A stretch of 64,000 bases of DNA from Bacteroides sp. GM023 (GTDB lineage: Bacteria > Bacteroidota > Bacteroidia > Bacteroidales > Bacteroidaceae): assembly GCF_014750685.1 (NCBI RefSeq), contig NZ_JAAXGE010000004.1, forward strand, positions 186,001 to 250,000, written 5' to 3'. Shown here piece after piece: positions 9,539 to 17,170 of the stretch; positions within the stretch are counted from its first letter, which is position 1; the number at the start of each line of letters is the position of its first letter. Under the pieces are notes generated by a model. That model had not been told where the DNA came from. It searched no databases and was given only the letters and a program-made list of their open reading frames with translations. The position numbers were made by a program, and so were the translations under genes.

Positions 9539-11080
9539 TTAAATTTCTTTAGCATTTGTACGTCTTCCCAGCACCTCGGAAAGATTTTCTTTCCGGATTT
9601 TCGATTCCATCCATGCAGTGAAATCGAAGATGCGTAAAAGCTGGTTTTCGTATTTATCATTATATAGCTCCTGAATTTCCGGAGACAGCTTTTCCCAAAA
9701 GGCTTCCCGGTCTTTGCGCAGGATAGGGAGGTTCCTTTTGTTCAGGAACCATAGAATAGTTCGTTCGGTCTTGAATGTCTGCTCTTTCGGTGAAGAGAGA
9801 CTTCGGGTGATAGATCTTGACTCATGCCGGATCAGTTCATATTCCTGTGTTTCGTAATAGGCGATGAGGCGAACCAGGCGAATGGTTCTCATCAGTGGAA
9901 GGTATTTAATATTATGATCGACGATAGCGTTACTTATATACTTCTTGGCCGCTTTATAATTCTGATTACCAATATGTACAAGAGTTGTATAAAGCAATAG
10001 TTCACTTTTGCGTATAGGACTTAGCCAGGCTTCTTTGTCGTAGAGCGACTCTTGATAACGATTCATGAGCTCTGTACAATTTAAGAAATCTCCTTTATCC
10101 AAATATGGAAACAGCTCGTATTGAAAGAGCAGGCAGGTGGCATTCACTTTAAATTCAAGTGATGAATCTTCAGCTATCAGCCTTTTTAATTTCTCCAGGA
10201 AATACGGCATTTCGTTGTAGTTGCCCACTGAACGTAAGCTGCCGAGTACCCCTTCGAGTACTGACAAATAATAAATGGGTGGATTCGACCAAAACTGTTG
10301 GTTCTGCTCAAACAGAGAATTCAGCTCTTTGTATGAGTTCAGGGCGGCTCTGTAATCTCCCGCTCCCATTAAATAGTTTGCCTGAAAAAGTTTATGATTT
10401 CTTGTCAATTCAAAATTCCCTTCCGCGTCAGAAGAGGCGGCTATATAAAGTTCGTTGACCATAAGGTCATTCATATCCTGTTTCTGTTTCGAAGTTCGTA
10501 TCGCTCCGATATGGGAGAGACGATATTTCAATAAATTGTGCAGAGAAGATTGCTCCGTTATCTTCCGAATTTTCTTTAAAGATTCATTTTGAATAAAATG
10601 TTTATGAAAAAGTTCTTGCTCTGTCATATTGGGGAAATTCAGCCGTAGCAGATATTCCAATTCCAGTTTCAGGGCAATTGTCAGTATCTCATTGTTTTCG
10701 TAGAATTGCGCTTGCTCTATTGTGTTGGATAGAATCTCGAAACACTCTTCAAACAGGGAACGTTCATAAAGCATCCGCGCCTTGCATAGATCGTTCAACA
10801 GATCATAGTAGATGTCTTTCTTCTTTCTTAAAGTGAGTAGCGTATCTACCAGTTTCTCATATAAATATTGGATGGACACTTCAAAAGAACCTTTGGGCCT
10901 GTGCTTATAAAATTCTTTCTTCACCGCATTTCCATTAGGCTGCTTACTCTTTGTGATAATATCGTAAATCACAAGATAATCCTTCTCCTCCTTGTCTTTG
11001 ATGACCTGCAAGGAGAAGTGTTTCTTTTCTGATTTCGATAGTGAGTATATCAGGGAAATAACGGAATCGACTCTTTTCAT
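9539..11080 (-). CDS. Helical-repeat protein, candidate regulator of the ribose operon
   Basis: 513 residues from the ATG at 11080 (an upstream in-frame TTG at 11110 is less likely). The protein is almost all helix with TPR-like spacing (for example SLFEECFEILSNTIEQAQFY, GDYRAALNSYKELNSLFEQ, GNQNYKAAKKYISNAIVDH). The conserved-looking N-terminus MKRVDSVISLIYSLSKSEKKHF and the basic C-terminus are plausible DNA-contact ends, but no classical helix-turn-helix is evident. It is cytoplasmic: no signal peptide. It lies immediately upstream of the ribokinase operon, where I recall the B. thetaiotaomicron ribose system keeps its unusual regulator. Regulator is therefore inference by position; a scaffold or sensor role is also possible. 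Confidence 0.7.
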   Translation of the reverse strand: MKRVDSVISLIYSLSKSEKKHFSLQVIKDKEEKDYLVIYDIITKSKQPNGNAVKKEFYKHRPKGSFEVSIQYLYEKLVDTLLTLRKKKDIYYDLLNDLCKARMLYERSLFEECFEILSNTIEQAQFYENNEILTIALKLELEYLLRLNFPNMTEQELFHKHFIQNESLKKIRKITEQSSLHNLLKYRLSHIGAIRTSKQKQDMNDLMVNELYIAASSDAEGNFELTRNHKLFQANYLMGAGDYRAALNSYKELNSLFEQNQQFWSNPPIYYLSVLEGVLGSLRSVGNYNEMPYFLEKLKRLIAEDSSLEFKVNATCLLFQYELFPYLDKGDFLNCTELMNRYQESLYDKEAWLSPIRKSELLLYTTLVHIGNQNYKAAKKYISNAIVDHNIKYLPLMRTIRLVRLIAYYETQEYELIRHESRSITRSLSSPKEQTFKTERTILWFLNKRNLPILRKDREAFWEKLSPEIQELYNDKYENQLLRIFDFTAWMESKIRKENLSEVLGRRTNAKEI

Positions 11081-11215
11081 GAAGCCCTTTCGATTAGTAT
11101 TTGAGTACAATATTCGGGAAATTCTGTGGAAAAAGCAAATTTCAGGTATATTAAAAAATCCGGCTTGCCAGTACTCAAGTCGGATTCTTTTAAATATTAA
11201 TAAACAAGAGAATGT

Positions 11216-11689
11216 TTATGCTGCCGGGTCTGGCGTTTCACCGCCACCTTCGTCCCCTCCTTCATTTCCACCACCACTGGGCGGAGTAGAAGTTTCAGTA
11301 TCCGGCAACTCCAGTTTTTGAATACTGACAGTTTTTATCATCCCTTTGAACATACTTCCCGGAGTGAAAATGATTTTACGGTTTTTCAAAGTCTCCGTAG
11401 TTACCTCTTTGGCATCATCCTGACTTTTACACCCGAAAGAAGGGCGGAAAGTTCCGAATTCTCCAAGGCTCACTGAAGCTCCGATTTCCATATATGTTAT
11501 CAGTGAATCGATCAATCCGTCGAGAACGGATTTTACTGTACCGCGCGGAACGAATCCGACTTTGGTTACCTGGTCGCATAGCATTTTAAAATCAACGGTA
11601 ACTACGTTGAACGGTCTTGCTACATATTTTTCGGCTTTTTCCTTATCAAAGCCAAAGGTTGTTTTCTTGACTACATATTTCAGTGCCAT
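11216..11689 (-). CDS. Bacteroidota HU-like DNA-binding protein with acidic-glycine tail
   Basis: 157 residues. Residues 1-125 match the Bacteroidota HU-like family: MALKYVVKKTTFGFDKEKAE, then a helical dimer part and the strand pair GASVSLGEFGTFRPSF, where classical HU has the start of its DNA-binding arm. The last 25 residues are Gly/Glu/Pro-rich (GGGNEGGDEGGGE) and probably disordered. It is likely a nucleoid protein with DNA-bending activity. It has its own promoter (TATCTTTG at 11746-11753 on the minus strand). This is a common chromosomal gene type in the phylum and is unrelated in sequence to the shorter HU at 16614-16895. Confidence 0.85.
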   Translation of the reverse strand: MALKYVVKKTTFGFDKEKAEKYVARPFNVVTVDFKMLCDQVTKVGFVPRGTVKSVLDGLIDSLITYMEIGASVSLGEFGTFRPSFGCKSQDDAKEVTTETLKNRKIIFTPGSMFKGMIKTVSIQKLELPDTETSTPPSGGGNEGGDEGGGETPDPAA

Positions 11690-11745
11690 AATCTTTAATA
11701 GTTTTAATCGTTAATAGTTCTAGTTCTTATTTTGTGATCACGACG

Positions 11746-11777
11746 CAAAGATATGGTAACTGAAATTACTGGGCAAG
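11746..11777 (-). promoter_or_regulatory. Bacteroides-type promoter of the HU-like gene
   Basis: Read on the minus strand, TTG at 11777-11775 is followed after 21 bases by TATCTTTG at 11753-11746. This fits the Bacteroides primary sigma consensus of TTTG, 19-21 bases, TAnnTTTG. Transcription would start about 50 bases before the HU-like start codon. Confidence 0.65.
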
Positions 11778-11987
11778 CAATTTTGAAGAAGTGCGTGAAT
11801 AAAATAATTAATATTGAGGCAAGTCGCTGAAATATAACTATTTGTATGTTTTGTTTTCTTTACATGAGCAAATGCCCTTATGTTGATAGGGTATTTTATA
11901 TACCTCTTTTAAAAGATTCTTTTGAAAAACGCTGGCAATAGATAAAAAAAGTCTATTTTTACATCTATTCGAGATTAAAAGAATTAA

Positions 11988-12677
11988 GTGAAAATGTATC
12001 AAGAAACAGTGATATGTAAAAAGATGAAAATGATAAATTATAACCTGACAGCAGAACATACATATTTTACATCAGATACTCATTTCAATCACGGGGAGAT
12101 CATTAGTTTTTGTAAACGTCCGTTTGCGGATGTGGAGGAGATGAATGAAACATTGATCGCGAATTGGAATCGTGTGATAGGTAAGAGAGATATAGTATTT
12201 CATTTGGGAGACTTTAGTTTTGGAGGTGCTGCTGAATGGAAGAATGTACTTGACTGGCTAAATGGGAAGATTTTTTTGATTCTTGGCAATCACGATATGA
12301 AACATTTACCGAAGGAGTTCAACTATCGTTTTGTAGAGGTCGTGATGCAGAAATATATTAAGATACATAAACAGGCTATTTATTTGAATCACTACCCGTT
12401 TTTGTGTTATGGAGGTGCATACAAGAATGTATGGCAACTGTTTGGGCATGTGCATACGAGTGAGAATAATACTGGTTGGGATGCCGGATGTTTGTCAGTG
12501 CTGTTTCCGCTACAGTATGATGTTGGAGTGGATAATAATAACTTTGCACCTGTGTCTTTCGAACAGGTGCGGTGTATTATAGAGCAACAGAAAACGATGG
12601 CGATGAATCATGAAGAGAACAAGAATAAAGAAGCTTCCTTGCCTGATACTCTTAGTAATAAGGATACTCGCAGCTGA
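11988..12677 (+). CDS. Metallophosphoesterase (calcineurin-like)
   Basis: 229 residues from a GTG start; in-frame ATG codons at 11994, 12024 and 12030 are alternatives, and the domain begins only after the last. Metal-binding motifs of the superfamily are visible in order: FTSDTHFNH (D-x-H), GDFSFGG (GDxxxxG), GNHD, and later HYPF and GHVHTS (GHxH). It should hydrolyse a phosphomonoester or diester using two metal ions in the cytoplasm. Compact members of this type are often annotated as phosphoesterase or hydrolase of unknown substrate. It converges with the gene at 12723-13322 and has no operon partner. The C-terminal 25 residues are charged and probably unstructured. Confidence 0.85.
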   Translation: MKMYQETVICKKMKMINYNLTAEHTYFTSDTHFNHGEIISFCKRPFADVEEMNETLIANWNRVIGKRDIVFHLGDFSFGGAAEWKNVLDWLNGKIFLILGNHDMKHLPKEFNYRFVEVVMQKYIKIHKQAIYLNHYPFLCYGGAYKNVWQLFGHVHTSENNTGWDAGCLSVLFPLQYDVGVDNNNFAPVSFEQVRCIIEQQKTMAMNHEENKNKEASLPDTLSNKDTRS

Positions 12678-12722
12678 TATGTATGTTGTATGGCTTGATC
12701 TCGGATATTTTTTGTAGTCGCT

Positions 12723-13322
12723 TTATTTCTTTAAATACACTACCGTCTTGCCGCCACCATACTTTCGTATCACTCCTTCTTCTATATATTTATTTAATAG
12801 TCTGATTGCCTTGTCCCGATTTATCCCGGCCAGTCTCATAAAATCGGTTCGGGTGATGCAACCTTGTTCTTCCAAGTGTTGTATAAGGACGGTACGGCAA
12901 TTGTCTTCATCGGGACTGCCATCGTTACGATAGGGGGATTCCATACGTTCCAACTGTAACGGTTCCATGCTTTCGCGGAATTTCTTGTTGATACGGAGAT
13001 TTATTTTGTTCAGGTGAATGGAAGGAGAACGGATTTCTTTCTTCTCCATAACCGGTCGGCCACATTTCAGTGATAAATAGAAATGGCCTAATTCTCCGAC
13101 TTCCACAATCCAGCCTTGCTTTAGCCAATGTTGTAGTTCATCAGTAACGGCTTGCAGGCATCCTTCAATGATGGCTTGGCTGAAGCCATTGCTTTTAGAC
13201 ACCAACTCTATAAATTTTTTGGCATCAAGAGTTCCTGATGGAATCACTCGTGCGTGAAGTGGCTGCTGCTCATCCTTTTTTTGTGGGTTGCCACTGGCAT
13301 AAAGATCATAATAAACACTCAT
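12723..13322 (-). CDS. HU-like domain plus winged-helix DNA-binding protein
   Basis: 199 residues with two DNA-binding parts. About 1-110 resembles the Bacteroidota HU-like fold (HARVIPSGTLDAKKFIELVS, then GWIVEVGELGHFYLSLK). About 140-199 reads as a winged helix: ITRTDFMRLAGINRDKAIRLLNKYIEEGVIRKYGGGKTVVYL has the helix-turn-helix and a wing ending in a strand. It is monocistronic and leftward. Its upstream region holds five 22-bp repeats at 13387-13496, so it may bind them and control itself. It may be the last chromosomal gene before the mobile element or the first gene of the element; the sequence does not decide. Confidence 0.8.
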   Translation of the reverse strand: MSVYYDLYASGNPQKKDEQQPLHARVIPSGTLDAKKFIELVSKSNGFSQAIIEGCLQAVTDELQHWLKQGWIVEVGELGHFYLSLKCGRPVMEKKEIRSPSIHLNKINLRINKKFRESMEPLQLERMESPYRNDGSPDEDNCRTVLIQHLEEQGCITRTDFMRLAGINRDKAIRLLNKYIEEGVIRKYGGGKTVVYLKK

Positions 13323-13386
13323 GTTTTATTTTGTTTTTAGTTATTCAGTAAATATTATCTCCGATTGCATGATTTTATTCGTCGCA

Positions 13387-13496
13387 CTATAGTGCTACGA
13401 AACATTGACTATAGTGCTTCTTTCGTTGGACTATAGTGCTTCGAAAGATTGACTATAGTGCTTCGAAAGATTGACTATAGTGCGACGAATTAATTT
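13387..13496. repeat. Five tandem 22-bp repeats with a CTATAGTGC core
   Basis: CTATAGTGC occurs exactly at 13387, 13409, 13431, 13453 and 13475, a strict 22-base period. The units starting at 13431 and 13453 are identical over all 22 bases; the others differ in the linker. The first core extends to the perfect palindrome GCACTATAGTGC. Two helical turns per repeat would place bound proteins on one face of the DNA. The array lies 65-175 bases before the start of the HU/winged-helix gene, so it may be an operator array or an iteron-like origin. Confidence 0.9.
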
Positions 13497-14360
13497 GTGT
13501 ACTCAAAGATATTACTTTTTTTGGGTAAAGACACTAATTGGTGAATTAAACTGGTAAATTTAGTTATATCTCAAAATTTCACATCATAATATCTTGTAAA
13601 TTAATAGTTTATATTGTGATGTGTTTTTATCAAGAAACAAATTAGGAACAGAAACACGAATTATCTTATTTTCTTGTTTTTTTGTTTGCACTACCTTTCT
13701 TTCTCTTCACTTGTTCGTACTTTGAGTATTTTTCCAAGTCTTTTCACACGATTTTCATCCTCTCGCCAAGAGTGATTGTTGCAGTCATCTATGGATGAAT
13801 AACCACAGCCAAAAGAAAAAAGGACAAATCTCTGTTTCTTTCAAGGAACATTGTTTTTTGCAAAGGTAACCATTTCCCTCAAAACACCTATACAGGCAGT
13901 CCAATATATCTGCCTATATTTAGTTTACTTTAGTTTAGCATATATATAAGCTAATAGACTAAACTAAACCTTTACCGAAGTTCTCCCCCTTACTTTTATA
14001 TTCACAGTCAAAAGAGAAGATAATCGCACCGATATTTTCTTTTTTCGCTGCATCCCAATTTTACGGAAGTTCCTTTTATCGTAACTTCTGCCATAGGCAT
14101 TCTATCCTCGCATCCCAACTTTCGGTCTGCCTGATGAGAATTGTGTCGCAAAGGTACTTGTCATGTCTTTCTTGTATTCAAGGTCACAGCCTGACGGTTC
14201 CCGACAAAATCTCCACGCTCCGCTTTGCAGAGGTCGTATTTGGTCGTGAAACCCTGCATAAAGAGCCATAACACCTTTTGAGGCGACATAATTTTCAATC
14301 AAGCCCGAAAGTAGCTGAAATGCTAAAAGAGGGAAAATAAAAAACTTAAAACTTAGGATT
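13497..14360 (+). promoter_or_regulatory. Non-coding block A: long leader before the 14361 operon
   Basis: No convincing gene is seen in this stretch. It is AT-rich at the left. It contains a perfect 10-base inverted repeat (13929-13968), GCAAAGGTAA at 13860-13869 and GCAAAGGTAC at 14148-14157, the latter 204 bases before the first start codon. The words GCATCCCAACTTT and GCATCCCAATTTT repeat within it, near 14110 and 14050. The 3' end is purine/A-rich, with AGGGAAAATAAAAAA at 14330-14344 just before the ATG. The same architecture recurs at blocks B to G elsewhere in the element. Confidence 0.6.
13929..13968. repeat. Perfect 10-base inverted repeat, TTTAGTTTAG arms
   Basis: TTTAGTTTAG at 13929-13938 is mirrored by CTAAACTAAA at 13959-13968 around a 20-base AT-rich centre. 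A further TTTAG-like word lies just before it. It has no T-run of a classical terminator, so it may be a protein-binding site in the boundary region of the element. Confidence 0.6.
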
Positions 14361-14654
14361 ATGGCAAACTATGCAACAAACATTTTCTACGCAAGGACGG
14401 AAAACAAAGCAGACCTCGACAAGATAGAGGCATTCTTGGATGACACTTTCGACGGCTTTGTCAATAGACACAGCGATAGCGTGGATGCGGAGTTTACCTC
14501 TCGTTGGGTTTATCCGGAAGAAGAAATCGACAGACTGATAGCTTCGTTGGAAGCCAAAGACAAAACTTATATCAAAATTCTGTCCTACGAATTTACAGAC
14601 GAATACGTGAGCTTCAGAATCTTCTCACAGGGGAAATGGGATATCAAGTTGTAA
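14361..14654 (+). CDS. Hypothetical element protein (97 aa)
   Basis: 97 residues, starting MANYATNIFYARTENKADLD, acidic, no signal peptide or membrane segment. It looks like a compact alpha/beta protein (strand, helix, then WVYPEEEIDRLIASLEAKD, then a Trp/Phe-rich C-terminus). It is the first gene of a four-gene rightward operon of small cytoplasmic proteins and is preceded by the long leader block A. I do not recognise its function. Similar small proteins are common in Bacteroides conjugative elements as accessory genes. Confidence 0.7.
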   Translation: MANYATNIFYARTENKADLDKIEAFLDDTFDGFVNRHSDSVDAEFTSRWVYPEEEIDRLIASLEAKDKTYIKILSYEFTDEYVSFRIFSQGKWDIKL

Positions 14655-14673
14655 CCGTAAAATGACATGACTT

Positions 14674-14850
14674 ATGTACGAATACGAAGAAAATAGCGAA
14701 ATTATAGGTGCGCACTGCACCTTGCTTACCCCCTATAAAGGCTACTCTGAGGGAACAGTTGTCGGCGACTTCGGCAATAAAATAGTGGTGCGTCTTAGTA
14801 GTGGCAAAGAGGTGGTCGAGTATCGTGATGAAGTGATTATTTACGATTAA
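14674..14850 (+). CDS. Small hypothetical protein (58 aa), SH3-like appearance
   Basis: A short reading frame of 58 residues beginning MYEYEENSEIIGAH and ending VEYRDEVIIYD. It lies 19 bases after the 14361 gene and 11 bases before the 14862 gene, in the same direction, so it fits an operon. The pattern of short strands with turn residues (PYKGYSEGTVVGDFGNKIVV) suggests a small beta-barrel. Function unknown. Confidence 0.7.
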   Translation: MYEYEENSEIIGAHCTLLTPYKGYSEGTVVGDFGNKIVVRLSSGKEVVEYRDEVIIYD

Positions 14851-14861
14851 ATACAAGAGCG

Positions 14862-15221
14862 ATGCAGCAGATAGCAATGAAATTCGTCCAATGGGACGTA
14901 CCCGAATTAGAGAAGCTGAAAGACAGCAGGGTTTACCAGTTACGGGAACAACTTGATAACGGAGACAAGTTGAGCCGTGAAGACAAGAACTGGATTACCC
15001 GAAACGTGAAAGAGTGCATCCATTTCAAAAGAGGTATCGCATTGATGGGCTACTTCTTTGATTTCTCCGATGTTCTCAAACGATATTTCGTAAAACAGCA
15101 CGGACATATCGCCGAGTATTACGCCATTGACAAAACAGCGTTGCGCTCTGTCCTGTATGGTCGAATAGAAGACATAGTAGAAGTAGAATTAAAATCAAAG
15201 AAACATGAAAGCAACGATTGA
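14862..15221 (+). CDS. Hypothetical element protein (119 aa)
   Basis: 119 residues starting MQQIAMKFVQWDVPELEKLK (MKFVQWD at 14877 is an alternative start). Charged and mostly helical, with DKLSREDKNWITRNV in the middle and a region FKRGIALMGYFFDFSDVLKRY that looks partly buried but not like a membrane span. The C-terminus is basic and overlaps the next gene by 17 bases, which suggests coupled translation. Not recognised; it belongs to the four-gene accessory operon behind leader block A. Confidence 0.7.
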   Translation: MQQIAMKFVQWDVPELEKLKDSRVYQLREQLDNGDKLSREDKNWITRNVKECIHFKRGIALMGYFFDFSDVLKRYFVKQHGHIAEYYAIDKTALRSVLYGRIEDIVEVELKSKKHESND

Positions 15222-15462
15222 GCATAGCTTTTGTCCTTATTGTGACGAGGTAACAGAACTCTACTTCCGTATCATCAACACGATTCTTTTCTCAACCGAT
15301 GAAGCGGAACTGCGTACCGGCATGGAACGCCTACAAGAAAAAACACGCCTTGATGATTATTTCGTCTTCGGCTATGGCAAGCATCACCTATGGGTTTGCC
15401 AAAGACGTCCCAGTAATCAAAAAAAGATTTTCGAGCATCGGGTAATCATGGCAGAATTTTGA
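15205..15462 (+). CDS. Hypothetical element protein with CPYC motif (85 aa)
   Basis: 85 residues with an N-terminal CPYC pair (HSFCPYCDEVTELYF) and a third Cys late in the chain (LWVCQRR). Two close Cys alone do not make a full zinc ribbon, but a metal- or redox-linked role is possible. It overlaps the preceding gene by 17 bases and ends the operon; a hairpin follows at 15474-15504. Function unknown. Confidence 0.65.
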   Translation: MKATIEHSFCPYCDEVTELYFRIINTILFSTDEAELRTGMERLQEKTRLDDYFVFGYGKHHLWVCQRRPSNQKKIFEHRVIMAEF

Positions 15463-15473
15463 TGATACAGGCA

Positions 15474-15504
15474 GGCAGGAACGGGATAATCTTCCATTCC
15501 TGCC
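15474..15504 (+). terminator. Hairpin after the accessory operon
   Basis: GGCAGGAA at 15474-15481 pairs with TTCCTGCC at 15497-15504 around a 15-base loop, 11 bases after the stop codon. The T-run comes only about 12 bases later, so it may be a terminator of moderate strength. Confidence 0.5.
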
Positions 15505-16145
15505 ACGCCGCATTCCCTTTTTTACATCTATCTCTCTCTTTTGGCTGCGCCATATCCTTTTGTAAAAAACAGCCATTCGTGAAAAGCTCCGTCCGCTTTT
15601 CCGAAAAGCAGGGTTCTTTCCTTTTTCCCTTTTGTCCCCTTTTCTTTCTGCCGGACGGGAACATGGCAGTACCCCGATATCCCGTTCCGCCTTTTGTCGC
15701 CACTTCGTTGATATTCCCTTCTGCGGTACCGCAACCTGTTGTCAGTTCAGTGTTCTGTTTGTAGCCACCTCAATTCAGTCCGACCGAATTACACGAAAAT
15801 ACCTGCCGATTCTGCGGACTTACAGCCGAAACGCGCACCATTGTGCCGGTGGACGGATTGCACTTTCACTTCCCCTGCAACTACGGTTTTCCGCTCATTT
15901 TCAGAATAGTTTTCCGCCGAAGTCATCATCATTTTCCGATGCAAAGATAGTATGCAGACGGGAACGACTTTGGAAGTCTTGACCAATGGCGCAGCCGTAC
16001 AATCTTCCTTTATCGAGCCTTCCGGTTTTGCCTACGGACAAAAATAAAGAGTATTGATGCGTCCGGCCTTGGTGCATCCCCTTAACTGCACCTACTTTTT
16101 GAGGCAGCGTAAAATTGATTTAATAACTTCTAAAAACAATTCATT
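15505..16145 (+). promoter_or_regulatory. Non-coding block B: long leader before ssb
   Basis: No convincing gene lies in these 641 bases. The first half is pyrimidine-rich on the plus strand. GCAAAGATAG sits at 15941-15950, 196 bases before the ssb start, the same offset as in the other leader blocks. On the minus strand this reads CTATCTTTGC, which fits a -7 box, with a 47-codon reading frame starting a few bases later and ending at 15789; whether that is expressed is unknown. Confidence 0.5.
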
Positions 16146-16526
16146 ATGAAAAAGATTGAAAACAATTTCGTAGTAACCGGTTTCGTAGGAAAGGATGCAG
16201 AAATCCGTCAGTTCACCAACGCAAGTGTAGCACGTTTCCCTCTGGCAGTAAGCCGATTGGAGAATAATGGCGAGGAATCCAAACGCGTTTCCGCCTTTAT
16301 GAATTTTGAGGCGTGGCGTAAAAACGAGAACACCGGGTCGTTCGACCAACTGACCAAGGGTACGATGCTGACCGTCGAGGGGTATTTCAAGCCCGAAGAA
16401 TGGAGCGACCAAAGCGGTGTGAAACACAACCGTATCGTGATGGTCGCCGTCAAGTTCTATCCGCCCGTCGAGAAGGAGGAAACTCCTGAAAAGCCGGCCA
16501 AACCAGCGAAAAAAGGCAAGAAATAA
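16146..16526 (+). CDS. ssb: Single-stranded DNA-binding protein
   Basis: 126 residues with a classical SSB OB-fold at about 1-110: NNFVVTGFVGKDAEIRQF opens it, then FPLAVSRL, FMNFEAWRKNENT and LTVEGYFKPEEWSDQSG. The tail is basic and Pro-rich (KPAKPAKKGKK) and lacks the acidic DDDIPF-like tip of housekeeping SSB, typical of SSBs on mobile elements. It should coat single-stranded DNA during transfer and replication of the element. It is monocistronic, preceded by a long leader and followed by a strong terminator at 16543-16575. Confidence 0.92.
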   Translation: MKKIENNFVVTGFVGKDAEIRQFTNASVARFPLAVSRLENNGEESKRVSAFMNFEAWRKNENTGSFDQLTKGTMLTVEGYFKPEEWSDQSGVKHNRIVMVAVKFYPPVEKEETPEKPAKPAKKGKK

Positions 16527-16542
16527 TCCTTGCCTTATCACG

Positions 16543-16575
16543 ACAAAAGCGGCCTTCGGGTCGCTTTTGTTTTAC
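16543..16575 (+). terminator. Intrinsic terminator after ssb
   Basis: ACAAAAGCGGCC at 16543-16554, the tetraloop TTCG, then GGTCGCTTTTGT at 16559-16570, giving a 12-pair stem (two positions are G-T) followed by a T-rich run. It stands between two convergent genes and could act in both directions. Confidence 0.85.
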
Positions 16576-16613
16576 TCATTACGGTGTTGTTGCACCATCT
16601 GTACTTTTATACT

Positions 16614-16895
16614 CTACTTGTTCTCTTTTACCGCATTCAGAAATGCTTTGGCAGGTTTGAATGCAGGGATATTGTGAGCGGGAATTTTAATTGTCGTATT
16701 CTTCGAAATGTTCCGGGCCGTCTTTTCAGCTCTCCGTTTGATGATAAAGCTACCGAACCCGCGCAAGAACACCTCGTTTCCCGCAACCATCGACTCTTTT
16801 ACATTTTCCATGAATGATTCTATCACAGTCATCACCACCGTTTTCTCTATTCCGCTCTGCCGTGAGATCTGAGCGACAATTTCCGCTTTTGTCAT
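16614..16895 (-). CDS. HU/IHF-family DNA-binding protein
   Basis: 93 residues, the normal HU length. MTKAEIVAQISRQSGIEK opens the dimerisation helices; GNEVFLRGFGSFIIKRRAEKTARN carries the strand and start of the DNA-binding arm; IPAHNIPAFKPAKAF gives the conserved Pro-containing arm tip and closing helix. It bends DNA as a homodimer or heterodimer. In the element it probably assists recombination, relaxosome assembly or compaction. It has its own promoter at 16924-16955. Confidence 0.93.
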   Translation of the reverse strand: MTKAEIVAQISRQSGIEKTVVMTVIESFMENVKESMVAGNEVFLRGFGSFIIKRRAEKTARNISKNTTIKIPAHNIPAFKPAKAFLNAVKENK

Positions 16896-16923
16896 ATTGT
16901 TCTTGATTTTTATGAATACGGTG

Positions 16924-16955
16924 CAAAATTAACAAATATCTGCCAGTTACAACAA
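16924..16955 (-). promoter_or_regulatory. Bacteroides-type promoter of the HU gene
   Basis: On the minus strand TTG at 16955-16953, 21 bases, then TAATTTTG at 16931-16924. This fits TTTG, 19-21 bases, TAnnTTTG, and places the transcript start close before the HU start codon at 16895. Confidence 0.7.
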
Positions 16956-16962
16956 TCCGGAG

Positions 16963-17067
16963 TTATTTGTCATCCCGAAAACTGCTTTTGCTGAATCCTC
17001 CGAACACGCCCCTCAAAAGCCTGCCCACTACCAAGAACACCAGCAATAAAATTATAATATCTCCCAT
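16963..17067 (-). CDS. Possible single-span membrane peptide (34 aa)
   Basis: A short leftward frame of 34 residues: MGDIIILLLVFLVVGRLLRG, then VFGGFSKSSFRDDK. The first 16 residues form one hydrophobic membrane helix with a basic cytoplasmic flank, a layout seldom produced by chance. It lies upstream of the HU promoter and downstream of the resolvase-like gene, in the same direction. No function can be given. Confidence 0.45.
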   Translation of the reverse strand: MGDIIILLLVFLVVGRLLRGVFGGFSKSSFRDDK

Positions 17068-17170
17068 AGGTCTTGTTTTTATATAGTTATATCCAACTTA
17101 AAGATACGAAAAAACGATGAATTACGCAAGCAATCTATTGATTTTCAATATCCATATTGATTTATAAGTT

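Noticed and set aside
13387..13496. CRISPR-like repeat array
   Set aside because: Units abut with only short degenerate linkers, the period is 22 bases with no unique spacers, and no cas genes are near.
13860..14157. Left attachment site of the element
   Set aside because: GCAAAGGTAC-like words fit the IntDOT core, but the same words occur at many leaders inside the element, and no matching second end or integrase gene is visible in the window.
15463..15986. Several overlapping frames of 60-116 codons on both strands
   Set aside because: Compositions are biased by the pyrimidine-rich leader, there is no ribosome-binding site and no protein-like pattern.
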